A stretch of DNA of 64,000 nt, taken from Photobacterium sp. JCM 19050 (GTDB taxonomy: Bacteria > Pseudomonadota > Gammaproteobacteria > Enterobacterales > Vibrionaceae). The DNA lies in contig BAXG01000007.1 of NCBI GenBank assembly GCA_001310455.1, positions 1 through 64,000 of the forward strand. Reading direction: 5' to 3'. The first letter of the stretch is position 1; the number at the start of each line of letters is the position of its first letter. This document shows positions 52,330 through 63,546 of this stretch, one piece after another. Made by a program: the position numbers and the translations under genes. Below the pieces are notes generated by a model. It did no database searches and had not been told where the DNA came from. It was given only the letters and a program-made list of their open reading frames with translations.

Positions 52330-54527
52330 TTATCCCTCGTGCTTTCCGGCTTTGGCGCGTACGTCGGTCAGGCGTTGGCACAACTGGTTGATTTCCTGAC
52401 GAGAGAACAGATCGTCCAGCGTGGTAGAAAGCTTACGACGCCAGTTAGGGTATTCATCTACGGTGCCCGGTACGTTAACCGGCTTGTCCATTTCCAGCCA
52501 GTCTTCAAGCTGGAGGCCAAGCAGGGCACTGCTGCCGGCTGCCAGGTGCAGTTGCATGCCATGAGACAGGCCTTTGTCCATTGGAACATAAAGTGCATCC
52601 TGCCCAACGTAGTCCGGTAACCAGCCATGCCAGCGAATGCTGTCGAGCATCTTCTGCTTCATTTCGGCACGGGTCTGGAACAGGCCTTCAAGCTGTTCTT
52701 TGTCCGGGTAGAGTCCGAGTTCTTCACCAAGACGCAGGTCATCACAGTGCCAGAATCCGCGCAGGGTTGGCATGTCATGGGTACACAGCGTCGCCATTGA
52801 CTGATCCGGGTAATGAACCGGAGACAGGTAGCCGCCATCTTTTGCGGTTTCGAAGAAGAACACCTTGTAAGAGTGGACGCCGCCTTCAGCCAGTGGCTCG
52901 ACGATTTCATCCGGTACCGTACCGAGGTCTTCACCGATAATGCTGCACTGATTGCGGTGGCTTTCCAGCGCAAGGATTGCCAGCAGGTCAGAAACCGGGT
53001 AGTACAGGTACGCGCCGTCGCGTGCAGAGTCACCGCGCGGGATCCACCATAGGCGCAGCAGGCCGAGTACGTGGTCGATGCGCAGGGCACCGCAGTGCTT
53101 CATGTTGGCACGAAGCAGTTCGATGAACGGGCGATAAGCGTGCTTGACCAGATACTCAGGATTCAGCGGAGGCAGGCCCCAGTTTTGTCCCAGCGGGCCA
53201 AGAATATCCGGTGGTGCACCAATACTGGCATCCAGGCAAAGTGCGCCTTCGTCCGCCCAGCTCTCTGCGCCTGAATCACATACGCCAACAGCCAGATCGC
53301 GGTAAAGACCGATATCCATACCACGTTCTTCAGCCAGTTGCTGTACGGCAGCAAGCTGTTCTTCAGCCAGCCACTGCAGGTACATATAGAAATGTACTTT
53401 ATCCTGGTTTTGCTTGATAAAGCTCTGTACCGCAGGGTTGGAGAAATGACGGTATTCTTCGGGGAACACCGGCCAGCCCCACAGGCTGTCATCGGTTTTC
53501 TTCAGTTCAGCGTGGAGGGCATCGAAGGTTGCCTGGTGCAGAAGGCTTTCGCCGCCGGCGTCAACAAAACGGTTGAAGGTCTGGGCGCGGTCTGTTTTCT
53601 TGTCCAGCTGGCGGGATTTGAAGGTTTCCCACAGCATTGGCAGGACAGACATTTTCAGCGCAGCCACATCACTGTATTTAACCCACTCTGAATCACGGGC
53701 ATCTTTGATGCGTGATTGGAACTCTGCACTGCCAACCCGTTGTTGGGCTTCATCGCTCAGGGCAAATTCCGGTACAGAGCTGACATCAATGTACAGAACG
53801 TTCAGCCAGCGGCGGGAGGAAGGGCTGTAAGGCTTGCACCTTCAGGGTTCGCCGGGAAAAGTGAGTGAATAGGGTTCAGGCCAACAAAATCTCCACCACG
53901 GTTTGCGATACCGCTGACCAGTTGCATCAGGTCACCGAAGTCGCCAATGCCCCAGTTTTGCTCAGTTTTCAGAGTGTACAGCTGAACCGTGGTACCCCAC
54001 AGTTTCTTATCCGCTTTCAACGATTCCTGCTTGTAGCAGCTCGCCGGAGCAACGATCAGGGTAGAGATGAATGGGCTTTTGCGGCGCTTACGGCGCAGCG
54101 TCAGTTGGTGGTATCCCATTGGCAGGGAATCGGCAAGGCGGAAAACCAGTTTGCCATCTTCTTCGCGGGTATCGCTAACTACCTGGGATTCGAGCCAGCC
54201 CTCAAGGCATTCACCGTTTTCAAGGGTCAGGGACCAGCTGAAATCACCAATACGGACTGTCTTGCCCAGCGCTAAAGTCACATCTACCGGCTGTTCTTCG
54301 CGAATAACGAGTACCGGCGAGAGAATATCAACACGCTGTTTGCGCTCCGCTGACGCTTCAAGAGAAGTATCGTTCTTGGTGTCGTAGCCAAGTGCAGCCA
54401 GCAGTTTAATCAATACAGTATCACTGACGTTAGTGGGTTCACCCCAGGCACTGATGTAGGTGTCAGAGAGCCCGGCACGGCTTGCTACCGCTTTTAATCC
54501 TTGTGTATCCATTATGTTCTTACTCAT
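52330..54527 (-). CDS. malQ: 4-alpha-glucanotransferase (amylomaltase) MalQ (one frameshift)
   Basis: Cytoplasmic GH77 enzyme that rearranges maltodextrins, making longer chains for MalP and free glucose. Landmarks are [12 protein letters not shown], the nucleophile Asp in [16 protein letters not shown], the Glu in [10 protein letters not shown] and [12 protein letters not shown]. The frame breaks at 53831-53832; CCC on the minus strand gives [14 protein letters not shown]. Repaired length is about 732 residues, close to Vibrio MalQ. The ATG at 54527 stands right after a GC-rich hairpin and lacks a clear ribosome site; M6 at 54512 is an alternative. Confidence 0.92.
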
Positions 54528-54531
54528 TAAA

Positions 54532-54555
54532 GGCGGCCTTCCAGAGAGGGCCGCC
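54532..54555 (-). promoter_or_regulatory. GC-rich hairpin before the malQ start codon
   Basis: In the malP-malQ gap, GGCGGCC pairs with GGCCGCC; on the minus strand the stem ends four bases before the malQ ATG and is followed by only TTTA. It covers the place where a ribosome site should be, so it may limit malQ translation or protect the malP 3' end. Confidence 0.5.
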
Positions 54556-54566
54556 AGATTCAGTGC

Positions 54567-57021
54567 TTACAGGTGAGTGGCTTCGAGATGCCAGATAGTG
54601 TCAACGTAGTCGCGAATACTGCGGTCTGAGCTGAATTTGCCCATAGACGCGCTGTTGATAATCGCCATTTGCGCCCAACGCGCTTCATCGCGGTATGCTT
54701 CGTCGATGTCGGCATGAGCTCGGGCGTAATCTTCAAAGTCTGCAAGAACCAGATATGGGTCTTGTTCCAGCAGGTTGTTGGCAATGGATGCCAGGCGGCC
54801 GTAATAACCCGGTGTCAGGCATCGCCGTAAAGCATTTCGATAGCCGCTTTGATTTCCGGGTTGTTTTCGTAAATTGCGCGTGGGTTGTAGCCGTTTGCCA
54901 GTGTTGCCATCACGTCTTCGACTTCCAGACCGAAGATGAAGATATTGTCGTCGCCGACTTCCTCGCGGATTTCGACGTTTGCGCCGTCCATGGTACCGAT
55001 AGTCAGGGCACCGTTGAGAGCCATCTTCATGTTACCGGTACCGGATGCTTCCTTACCGGCGGTGGAGATCTGCTCGGAAACGTCCGCAGCCGGAATAATG
55101 ATTTCCGCCAGGCTGACACGGTAGTCCGGGATGAACACCACTTTCAGCTTGTCACCGATACGTGGATCATTGTTGATGGTTTCTGCAGTGCGGTTAATGG
55201 CGTAAATGATGTCTTTCGCCAGCGCATAACCCGGCGCTGCCTTGGCGGCGAAGATAAACACACGAGGTGCATATCGAAGCCCGGTTCATTGAGCAGTCGC
55301 TGATAGAGTGACAGAATGTGCAGCAGGTTCAGGTGCTGGCGCTTGTACTCGTGCAGACGCTTGATCTGGACATCGAAAATCGCGTTGGTGTTGAGATCAA
55401 TTCCCATGTTGGCAGACACCCAGTCAGCTAGACGCTGCTTGTTCTGCTTTTTCACTGCCATGAAACGCTTCTGGAAGGTTTTGTTGCCGGCCAGTTTGTT
55501 CAACTCTGACAGACTTTCCAGATCTGCCGCCCAGTCGCCGTCCAGATGCTCATTAATCAGTTCAGCCAGGCCAGGGTTGCAGAACTTGAGCCAGCGGCGA
55601 GGAGTCACACCGTTTGTGACATTCAGCAGACGCTCGGGGTAGAGCGCGTTGAACTCAGGGAACAGATCCTTTTTCACCAGTTCAGAGTGCAGGGCAGCTA
55701 CGCCGTTTACGGCGTATGATGTCGCTACACAGAGATTTGCCATGCGTACCATCTGGTGGTCGCCTTCCTGAATCAGGGAAAGTTTGCGCAGCTTGGCTAC
55801 GTCACCCGGCCATTTTGCTTCCACTTCAGCCAGCATCTGAGCATTAATTTTGAAGATAATTTCAAGGTGGCGTGGCAGCAGGCGGCCAATCAGCTCAGCA
55901 CTCCAGGTTTCCAGCGCTTCAGGCAGCAGGGTGTGGTTGGTGTAGGCGAACGTGCGACTGCAGATATGCCATGCTTTATCCCAAGCCAGACCATGATCGT
56001 CCATCAGGACGCGCATCAGCTCAGGAATGGCGATGGTTGGGTGGGTGTCGTTCAGCTGAATGGTTTCAAACTCTGGCAGTGACTCAATAGTACGGCCAAG
56101 TGCCAGGTGACGCCGGAGGATATCAGCCACTGAGCATGCACAGTGGAAATACTGCTGCATCAGACGAAGCACTTTGCCCTGTTCGTGGTTGTCGTTCGGG
56201 TACAACACCTTGGTCAGGTTTGCTGCTTCCAGCTCACCATATTGCGCACCGATATAATCGCCATCGTTAAAACGCGCCAGGTTGAAAGGTGCCTGAGCAT
56301 GGCATTCCCAAAGGCGCAGCGGGTAGGTGCTGTTGTTCTTGTAACCGATAACCGGAATGTCCCAGGCGCGGCCTTCAACTTCCATCGCGGGATTCCAGCG
56401 GCGGCGAGTATTGCCGTTTTCATCCTGGTAGGTTTCAACGTCACCCCAGAATCCAACCGTTTGTGTCAGTTCAGGGCGTACCACTTCGCATGGGTAGCCT
56501 TCAATGCCGCGCCATGCATCCGGTGATTCTTTCTGCTCGCTGTCTTTAAACGATTGGCGGAAAAGACCGTATTCGTAGTGGAGGCCATAGCCGACTGCCG
56601 GGAACTCCTGCGCGACCAGTGAATCCATAAAGCAGGCAGCAAGACGGCCCAAGCCTCCGTTACCCAGCGCCGGATCGCGCTCTTCTTCGAGCAGGTCGGT
56701 CAGGTTGATACCGAATTCGGCCATGACTTCGGTAACTTGCGGGTAAATATCCATGGCAATCAGGTTGTTGCCAGTCATTCGGCCGATGAGAAATTCCATC
56801 GACAGGTAGTTAACTTTGCGCGCATTTTTCTTTGCCAAAGCCGTTTCGGTTTCGACAAGGTTGCCGATGCTCATGTCTGTGAGCGCTTTGGCCATTGCCA
56901 TGTACCAGCCACGATCTGTCGCGGTCTCTGGTGTTTGGGCATAAGTACCGGTCAGGTGCGCCAGTACTGCTTGTTTGAATTCTGTCTTGTTGAACACAGC
57001 CGCTTGGGTTTGAGTTCTCAT
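54567..57021 (-). CDS. malP: Maltodextrin phosphorylase MalP (two frameshifts)
   Basis: Glycogen-phosphorylase family enzyme that releases glucose-1-phosphate from maltodextrins using phosphate and pyridoxal phosphate. Landmarks are [53 protein letters not shown] and the PLP-lysine loop [14 protein letters not shown]. The frame breaks at 55266-55267 (CCC gives [11 protein letters not shown]) and at 54818-54819 (CCC gives [13 protein letters not shown]). The true C-terminus reads [11 protein letters not shown], ending at 54567. Repaired length is about 818 residues, a normal size. It heads the malP-malQ-glgB operon. Confidence 0.93.
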
Positions 57022-57106
57022 TTTTTCGCCTCTTCAATCAACTTAGGAGGGAGCCATATCGGCGTTGTATTTCACTGATACCAGTTTGCTCCTAGGCTTG
57101 TCGCGC

Positions 57107-57154
57107 TTCATCCTCCTTCAAAAAGTATCTTGGGGATGAGAAAACGGGGCGTAG
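57107..57154. promoter_or_regulatory. MalT boxes upstream of malP
   Basis: On the plus strand GGGGATGAG (57132-57140) is followed by GGGGCGTAG (57146-57154). On the minus strand GGAGGATGAA (57116-57107) points toward malP. GGGGATGAG matches the E. coli MalT consensus GGGGA(T/G)GAGG. Position, about 85-130 bases before the malP ATG, suits MalT activation. Confidence 0.7.
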
Positions 57155-57317
57155 CGGAATCGTGTTAAGTGGCTCACAAAAGGGTTGGGTTATCGAAATA
57201 AAAACGGGATCTTGAGCAGGTTTAAAGTCGGACAACGAGCAAAAAAACTCTTGGACGGAGAGAAATCTAATGGGGAAAGCCGGTTTGGTTTGGCGGGAGA
57301 TAAGTTTAAGAGGGTTA

Positions 57318-57341
57318 GGGGAGGAGGACGGTGGGGCGTAG
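57318..57341 (+). promoter_or_regulatory. Second MalT-box pair near the malT 3' end
   Basis: GGGGAGGAGG (57318-57327) is a perfect match to the MalT consensus and is followed by GGGGCGTAG (57333-57341), the same pairing as at 57132-57154. The second element is part of a GGTGGGG...CCCCACC hairpin after malT, so it may also act as the malT transcript end. Confidence 0.6.
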
Positions 57342-57366
57342 TCACCCCACCGGATTATAAGCCAAA

Positions 57367-60059
57367 TCAGTAATGGATAGCTTTTATCAGTTTATCTGCG
57401 ATGGCAATGGCTTGGTCGCGGTTTGCGATTTGCAGCTTCTGATAAAGGTTTCGGATGTGCGTTTTGATGGTGGTTGGCGCAACATCCAACTCAGCTGATA
57501 TCTGGTCGTTACTGAAACCAGAGTAGATAAGGCCAAGCACCTGCCATTCACGGAGTGTCAACGGACTGGTTCGGACCGCCTCCGGGAGGGTTTCACTCGC
57601 CAGCAGCTTTTCGACCAGCTCTTCGTCGAAATGTACCGCGCGTGAAAGGCTGTTGCGATTCATTGATTCGAGCAAGGTCCGCGCCTGATGGCGGATGAGC
57701 TGATCCCCATCGGCCTGTTTTGCCAGCCGGCTGAATACCGGTTGCAACTCCACACGATCCAGGTAGAAGCAAACTGTCATCCCGGTTGCGGTTGAAATGT
57801 TGGTGGCTTCGGTCAGTGCGGATTCAGCTTCCTCTTTTTTTCCGGCTTTTTCGAGAACACAAGCAAGCAGCGTCAGGTTCCTCTGGTTGTCTGCCACTAA
57901 ATCGAGTTCCCGGCTCTTGGCAAGGGTCTGATTCAGGATGGCTTCAGCTTCCTCTGTGTTACCACAGATAAAGTGCGCGCGAGCGAGGTTCCGGTGTTGC
58001 AATTGCTGGAAGTGGTTCGAGGCGCCAGAAGGCGTTTCTGCAAGGGCAAGCCATTCAGCAGCGCGGTCAGCATTCCCTCTAATTTGCCACAGAATAAGCT
58101 GCGCCATATATATATTGGCACGCCAGTCCAGGTGGTAATCCGCCTGACCAAGCAACTGCTCACAGTGCTCCAGATGCCTTTCTGCCTTATCCAGTTCCCC
58201 GCGAGCAGGGAGACCTTTGCCAGAGTGGTGTATGAAGGCAATGAACGGGTGGCATCGTAGTGGACATGACCTCGAGGCTGCGGTTTACCAGGGCTTCTGA
58301 TTCATCCAGACGGTTAAGGCTCCACAGAATCTGGGCGCGCAGGCGCAGCATGAATTCGTGCAGAGGAACCTGCTCCAGGTGGTAGTTCCTTACCAGCGCT
58401 TCAGCTTTGTCCAGGATATCCAGACCAGACTGTGTTGCGCCGCGAGCGGTGTAGATCTCGCATTGCTGGAGCATGGCCCAGAGCGCCTGGTGATAAATCT
58501 CATACTGACGTGCCAGTTTTTCCGTTTGCTGCATCAAAGGCAGCGCGCGGCTCAGCTGCCCGAGGCAGTGGTGAACTTCTCCGACAACAGACGTTGCCAC
58601 GATACGGGAATGGTAAGTATTGGTCGGCAATTGCTCAAACGCTTGCTCACTGAGTTCCAGCGCCCGGTCTGCGTTGTTCTGGTTAATCGCCACTTGAGCC
58701 AGCAAGGCGTTAAACTCACCCTGCTCAGTGCTTTTAAGGGTGATGTCGCGGGAAGCCATTTCTCGCATACCCTGTTCTAGTAACTCACCCACTTCGTTGT
58801 ACTGATGCTGGCTTTGGGCAAGCCATGCCCGAAGCAGTACCAAACGAGGTTCGCTGTAAAGCTCATCGTCACTCAATGTTTTTAACGCATCGGTCAGCAA
58901 CCGGATATTGCCGTGATTAAACAGATACCAACCATGGTCCAACAATACCTTTACCCGGAGAGATGTCTCTTTTGAACCCAGCGCAGTTGATAGTGCCTGT
59001 GAGGGATTTTCTGCCGCCAGCCAGGCTTCTACTGCACGTTCACGAAGGTTGTCTTCCATACCCGGCATAAGGCGTTGGCGTTGGTGGCTTAGAAACTCAC
59101 CGAACAGGTTATGGAAGCGGTACCACTGTTCATCAGCATCGATGGCATTAATAAAGAGGCCGTGACGGTTGAAATTAACCAAACGGGCAAGTGCATCTTC
59201 ACGCCCTGTAACCATGCTGACGAGTTGATGGTTAAAACGATCCAGTACAGAACATTGCATCAGAAATTCGCGACTGTCCTGATCCAACTGGTCAAAGACT
59301 TCCTCCGCAAGGTAATCCCACAGATGCGAGAGTGTATTGCTTCCGGACAGGGCCGGGATGCTTCTGGAGTGCTGGGCGTTCAGCGCAATAAGCTGAAGGC
59401 TGATGGCCACCCTTCCACCTGTGCACGAAGGGCCTTGTTCTGGTCCTCGTCTGCGAGGTGATCGTTGAACTGACTGAGAAAACGGTGGGTTTCATCGTCA
59501 TCAAACGCGAGTGCAAGGTTATCTACTTCAAGCAGTTGGCACCGAACACGAAGGTTCGCAATGCTGAGAGGCGGCTGCGTCCGGGATGTGATAACCAACG
59601 TCAGGTTCTGCGGCATGTGCTTGATGAAGTGAGTAACCGCGCTGTGAATATCCTCATCGGTGATGAGGTGGTAATCATCAAGAACCAGGTAGCATGCTCA
59701 TGCCAATCGACAAGCTCAGCAAATAACTGGTTGAACAAGCTTTTCAAGTTGCCGAACTGGCTGCGTTGAACTATCGAGGCTGCTTTCGGACAGCTGTCTT
59801 TGGTGGCTTTATTAAGCGCACTGGTGAAGTAATTCGCAAAAGAAAACGGATCGTTATCTGATTCATCAATACTGAACCAGCCAACGTTGTGGCAAGTCGA
59901 CAGCCATTGCGCTGCCATGGTTGTCTTCCCAAATCCGGCAGGAGACTGAAAGAGCACCAACCGGTAGTGATGTGCATGCTCCAGGTCACTGAGAAGGCGT
60001 GCCCGCTGAATCGACTTATGGAGCGGAGCCGGAGCGGTCAGCTTAGAAGGTATCCACAT
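57367..60059 (-). CDS. malT: MalT, ATP-dependent activator of maltose genes (four frameshifts)
   Basis: Transcription activator switched on by maltotriose and ATP. It has a STAND ATPase module (Walker A FQSPAGFGKTT; LDDYHLITDEDI when repaired), a helical TPR-like sensor and a C-terminal LuxR-type HTH (LTLREWQVLGLIYSGFSNDQIS, then VAPTTIKTHIRNLYQKL). Frame breaks are at 59679, 59406-59407, 58257 and 58197-58200; each is repaired by one base. Repaired length is about 898 residues against 901 in E. coli. Its likely targets are the MalT boxes before malP and lamB. This gene has the highest number of frame breaks in the window. Confidence 0.92.
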
Positions 60060-60635
60060 AGGAGTTGTACATCCTGAATTTTTCTATATGGGGAGCATAA
60101 ATGAGAACCATCTCCCCAGGCGACTAGCAAATAGATGAATATCTGTGAGGATTATCTGATATTTGAAAAATGACCACACATGGTGGAGGGGCGAATTGGG
60201 ATCTGGATCGTCTTAATTTTATGTATGTCTTGCAGATGGTCCCCTAAATCAGAGAAGTGCTGCTCACAAAGTGAACCAAACTCCGAGCTGTTCATTTGAT
60301 GTACAAGGTGCCCGCCAGACAACAGGGAAACCTGAACGGGGCGTAACTTGTGTTATTCAGGATTAAACATCACTTTGATGTTCCTAAAAACAGAATATTG
60401 CTATTAGTGGTTTTACGGGTTTTATATATTAATGCAACAAAGTGAATAATAAGCCTCGAAACACTTATTTTCGGATATGCTGCCGTAAAACGTTAATGTG
60501 AAATATGATTTCTTACGTTATAAAATAATCTGATTGTTTGGTTTTTTTAGTTGAAATTTAAGTGTAAATACTATTCGAAAACATGTTTGGGTAAGCTTTA
60601 GCTGATGGAATCGCATTTATAAAAAGAGGGTATAC
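60060..60635. other. Intergenic region between malT and secreted-protein gene
   Basis: 576 bases with no gene, containing the divergent promoters of malT and the 60636 gene. A weak CRP-like site is at 60144-60159. The half next to 60636 is very AT-rich. I see no clear -35/-10 pair. Confidence 0.4.
60144..60159. promoter_or_regulatory. Weak CRP-like site upstream of malT
   Basis: TGTGA-N6-TCTGA has one perfect half and a poor second half. It lies about 85 bases before the malT start, where CRP acts in E. coli malT. Confidence 0.3.
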
Positions 60636-61928
60636 ATGTTTCAGGGAACGAGAATAAATATAGGCGTGCTAAAACTGTTTTTTCTTTTAGGTTTATTAGT
60701 TTCATCGAATGCATGGTCTTACAAACTGACGGCTGATCAGGTTAACGGAATCTACAACCTGGCTCAGCCTGAGCGAAGTGCCGCAGGACAGACGAGTAAG
60801 CTGTTGATTCAGGTAGGGCAGAACAATGGCCAAGTGTTCCTGGCAACAGCAGGTTGCGAGCGATGCCCGCCTGCTTTGTACTCTTACCAGAAGGAACTCA
60901 CTGACGATTTGGAACGCCCGGTGTTTTATAACAGCATGGGTATTTATGTCATCAGTTTTGATGAGAATACTTTTGTGTCAGTTATGCCTGACGGAATGCT
61001 TGGAAAACAGATTTGGAAAAATCTGACTTATATTAACGTCTACGCAAAACAGGGAAGCCAGGGTATTAGTCTCGAAAAAGCCAAAGAGTTTGCTCTTGCC
61101 CAATCTACGCAGATAATGACCGGTGGTAATAAAAAGCAACCTGAACCGACTGCTGGAAACGGGCTTTATTACAGCGCAGCCAACCATAAAATAAATGGCA
61201 CCGGTTATGATAAATTTACGGTGATAATTGAAGAGAGAGACAAGATTGCTCTGGAAGGTAAAGATTGTCGTAGCTGTACCTCTGACGTATTTAAATACAA
61301 CAAGGAAATAAGCGAAGCTATTGGTAAACCAGCGTACGAAATGGGTAACAATGGCCGTTTCATGATTCAGTACAAGCCTGGTGTGCTTTTATGGGTGAGG
61401 GAAGCGCTTGGGAAATCAACCTGGCGTGACAGCAGCAAGCTAAACGTGTTTTCGAACTCGCAGACGTATGTGCGCAAACTGCTAACCAATGAAGAACAGC
61501 AAAATGCCTTGTTTTCTGTCGTTTCGGGTTATGCAGACATTGCAAAAGCTGGACGAGATCGTCGGTTTGAGCAAAAAGATCGTGAAAGGACCGCCAGAAA
61601 CACACTTCCGCCACGTGGTATGAACAACAGCCAGCTTAACAAAGAGGTGTTGGCCGCAGCGAAAAACCGCGCAGCGCGAGAAAACTGGAATGAGAAGATT
61701 ATCGGTGCTTACGTACGTGGCAATGACTGGACTATTCTGCGCAATGAATATGGCATCCAGACAGGGCGCTATATTCCGGGCGTGATTGTGATGAAACGCA
61801 AAGACGGTCTGTGCAGCTATCAGGCGGTGCATTTTGGTCAGCAGTACAACGATATTGACTATCAGAAAGCCTACGTATACAGCATAGATTCCGGGCAGGA
61901 AAAATTGGATTGTCGCAAGGTTAAATAG
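60636..61928 (+). CDS. Unrecognised secreted protein with two tandem CxxC domains
   Basis: Exported protein of 430 residues that I cannot place in a family. A signal peptide ends near VSSNA (residue 26). Residues 37-138 and 175-276 are clearly repeats of one domain: each runs from NGIY/NGLY through a CxxC (C74-C77 in GCERCPPALYSYQKEL; C211-C214 in DCRSCTSDVFKYNKEI) to GKxxW and LNVFS/INVYA. A charged helical linker (residues 280-350) leads to a C-terminal domain with two further cysteines (C393, C426). Six cysteines in three pairs suggest disulfide-stabilised periplasmic or extracellular domains. No partner gene is adjacent. The frame is intact. Confidence 0.7.
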   Translation: MFQGTRINIGVLKLFFLLGLLVSSNAWSYKLTADQVNGIYNLAQPERSAAGQTSKLLIQVGQNNGQVFLATAGCERCPPALYSYQKELTDDLERPVFYNSMGIYVISFDENTFVSVMPDGMLGKQIWKNLTYINVYAKQGSQGISLEKAKEFALAQSTQIMTGGNKKQPEPTAGNGLYYSAANHKINGTGYDKFTVIIEERDKIALEGKDCRSCTSDVFKYNKEISEAIGKPAYEMGNNGRFMIQYKPGVLLWVREALGKSTWRDSSKLNVFSNSQTYVRKLLTNEEQQNALFSVVSGYADIAKAGRDRRFEQKDRERTARNTLPPRGMNNSQLNKEVLAAAKNRAARENWNEKIIGAYVRGNDWTILRNEYGIQTGRYIPGVIVMKRKDGLCSYQAVHFGQQYNDIDYQKAYVYSIDSGQEKLDCRKVK

Positions 61929-61938
61929 GTTAATAAGC

Positions 61939-61961
61939 CAGCCCGCTATTGCAGCGGGCTG
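61939..61961 (+). terminator. Hairpin after the secreted-protein gene
   Basis: CAGCCCGC pairs perfectly with GCGGGCTG across seven bases, followed by AATAACCGTTTTC. The T tract is displaced, but the position, 11 bases after the stop, suits a terminator. Confidence 0.6.
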
Positions 61962-63546
61962 AATAACCGTTTTCTGAAACAGCCCGTTTACTCAGGCTCA
62001 CTCTCGAACAATGAAGCACCAGACCTTTACCCCGTCCGCAGGAAGTCTTTCGGTTTCCTCATACCATATGCGATTGTGCCTCACTAGCTGAAGTTGGGCC
62101 ATTACCCATATAAATTCAAAACTCTGCGCTCCCAAGTCGCGGCCAACAAATTAGCTGAAGAAGCATCAGGTGAGTTGAAACCAGAGAAAAGTGGAAAACA
62201 ATGAACCAACATCGCGATAAGTGTTTCGTAATCAATACGGATTGTTGTGGCGGTGAAAACCATAGTCAGCACTTTTTGAGCGATGATACGGATACTGCTC
62301 AGAGTGCGGCTACCGGTGCATAGCCTTTTCCTGAAAAAGATAGATATTAGATAGGTTGCAAACGAAACTGCAGACATACTCTGCATCGTGATTGCTTTCA
62401 TTGTCTGTGACAGGAGGAAATTTTAAATATGTAATTGAGTTTATCGAAAAGGAATAAATAGATGCCCTTTTTTATCTTTAACGTATTGATAATTGGGTGT
62501 TTACTGTCTGTCTATCGTGGTGCGAGACCAAAAACGTTTATCAATTCAAAATTATCTCTGTTCAAGACCATAGAGTAGTAGAAGTATGTTATTTGTTAGC
62601 GTCTGTTGATACTGGCCAATGTTGACTTACCTATTTAATCCCTTATGAATTATTAATAATTTCAATTAGATGTGATTTCCACTGTTTTCGTTATGGACAT
62701 TGTTAGATAAATCGAATTATTAAAATTATTAACCGTTATCTATCTAATATCCCACCAGCTTTATCTTTTTGCTATTTCATAAGTGAATTGACTTAGCGAT
62801 TAACTCTTAGCGTCTTTCATTTAAACTTATTTTTGTTAATTTGTGGATGATAATGCTTAAACACGTATTGATAAATGGCTTTCATTTGGTTTTGACTTTG
62901 TATGATTTTCTATTCAATAAAAGAAAGAAATAAATGCGAGTAATCAGTTGTAAATTGATGGATGACGTGTGTAAACACGACCACCTTGTGTTGTTAATCG
63001 ACATTTTAAACACAGTGGAGAGAGATATTTTCTAACCATACAGTTAGGTTTGTATTAATTCACTAATAATTTCCACATGGCCAATAAAGTAATAATAACC
63101 CTATGATATATATGAATTTATTGAGTTGTGAATATAGTAATCCTTTATGTTTAATTGGTATTTGCTTGGTGGGTAAACAAGTCTGACGACGTAATTTCTC
63201 TATGTCTAAATAGGTGCATTATTTATCATTTCAATTATTGTGATGTTTGTTGCATTTTTTAATATACTGATATATATATTTGTAGTCGAAGATATATGAT
63301 GTCAGCTAGGTCGAGCAGCCGATAAATGAAGAATAATTCTGTTGACAATATATTGTGTGATGAATTTTGTTTTGTACATACCAACGTCAGTAAGGTACAA
63401 GGAGGTTGTTAAATATTAGTTGTATCTAAATAAAGCTATTCACAATCCAGGATGGCGGTTGATGTTAGTTATTGATAGAAAGTTTATTGATTACAACGAC
63501 TACAAGGCCTCGCGTAGTTGTTTAGGAGTTTTTAAGGAGAGGCGAT
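61962..63546. other. Long AT-rich region with no convincing gene
   Basis: About 1.6 kb. The longest open frame (62102-62401, minus, 99 codons) lacks a ribosome site and resembles nothing I know. The stretch 62450-63500 is strongly AT-rich with many stops in all frames. It contains an inverted repeat TTAGATA...TATCTAA (about 62704-62749), a ribosome-site-like AGGAGG before an ATG-TAA (62429-62434) and the palindrome at 63345. Possible contents are decayed mobile DNA or an unrecognised RNA gene. Confidence 0.4.
63345..63356. promoter_or_regulatory. Palindrome overlapping a TTGACA -35-like box
   Basis: ACAATATATTGT is a perfect 12-bp palindrome that shares bases with TTGACA (63342-63347). It lies 190 bases before the small HTH gene and may be an operator, possibly an autoregulatory one. 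No good -10 is seen at the right distance. Confidence 0.35.

Noticed and set aside
54560-54784. Open frame at the malP 3' end as a separate gene
   Set aside because: The neighbouring frame reads the conserved MalP C-terminus ending [11 protein letters not shown]; this one is out of frame with it.
62102-62401. 99-codon open frame on the minus strand as a gene
   Set aside because: No ribosome site and no recognisable family; it may be chance or a remnant, so it is only mentioned within the non-coding region.
62411-62434. AGGAGG followed by ATG-TAA as a minimal regulatory ORF
   Set aside because: Such a start-stop can occur by chance in AT-rich DNA and there is no gene directly downstream that it could regulate.
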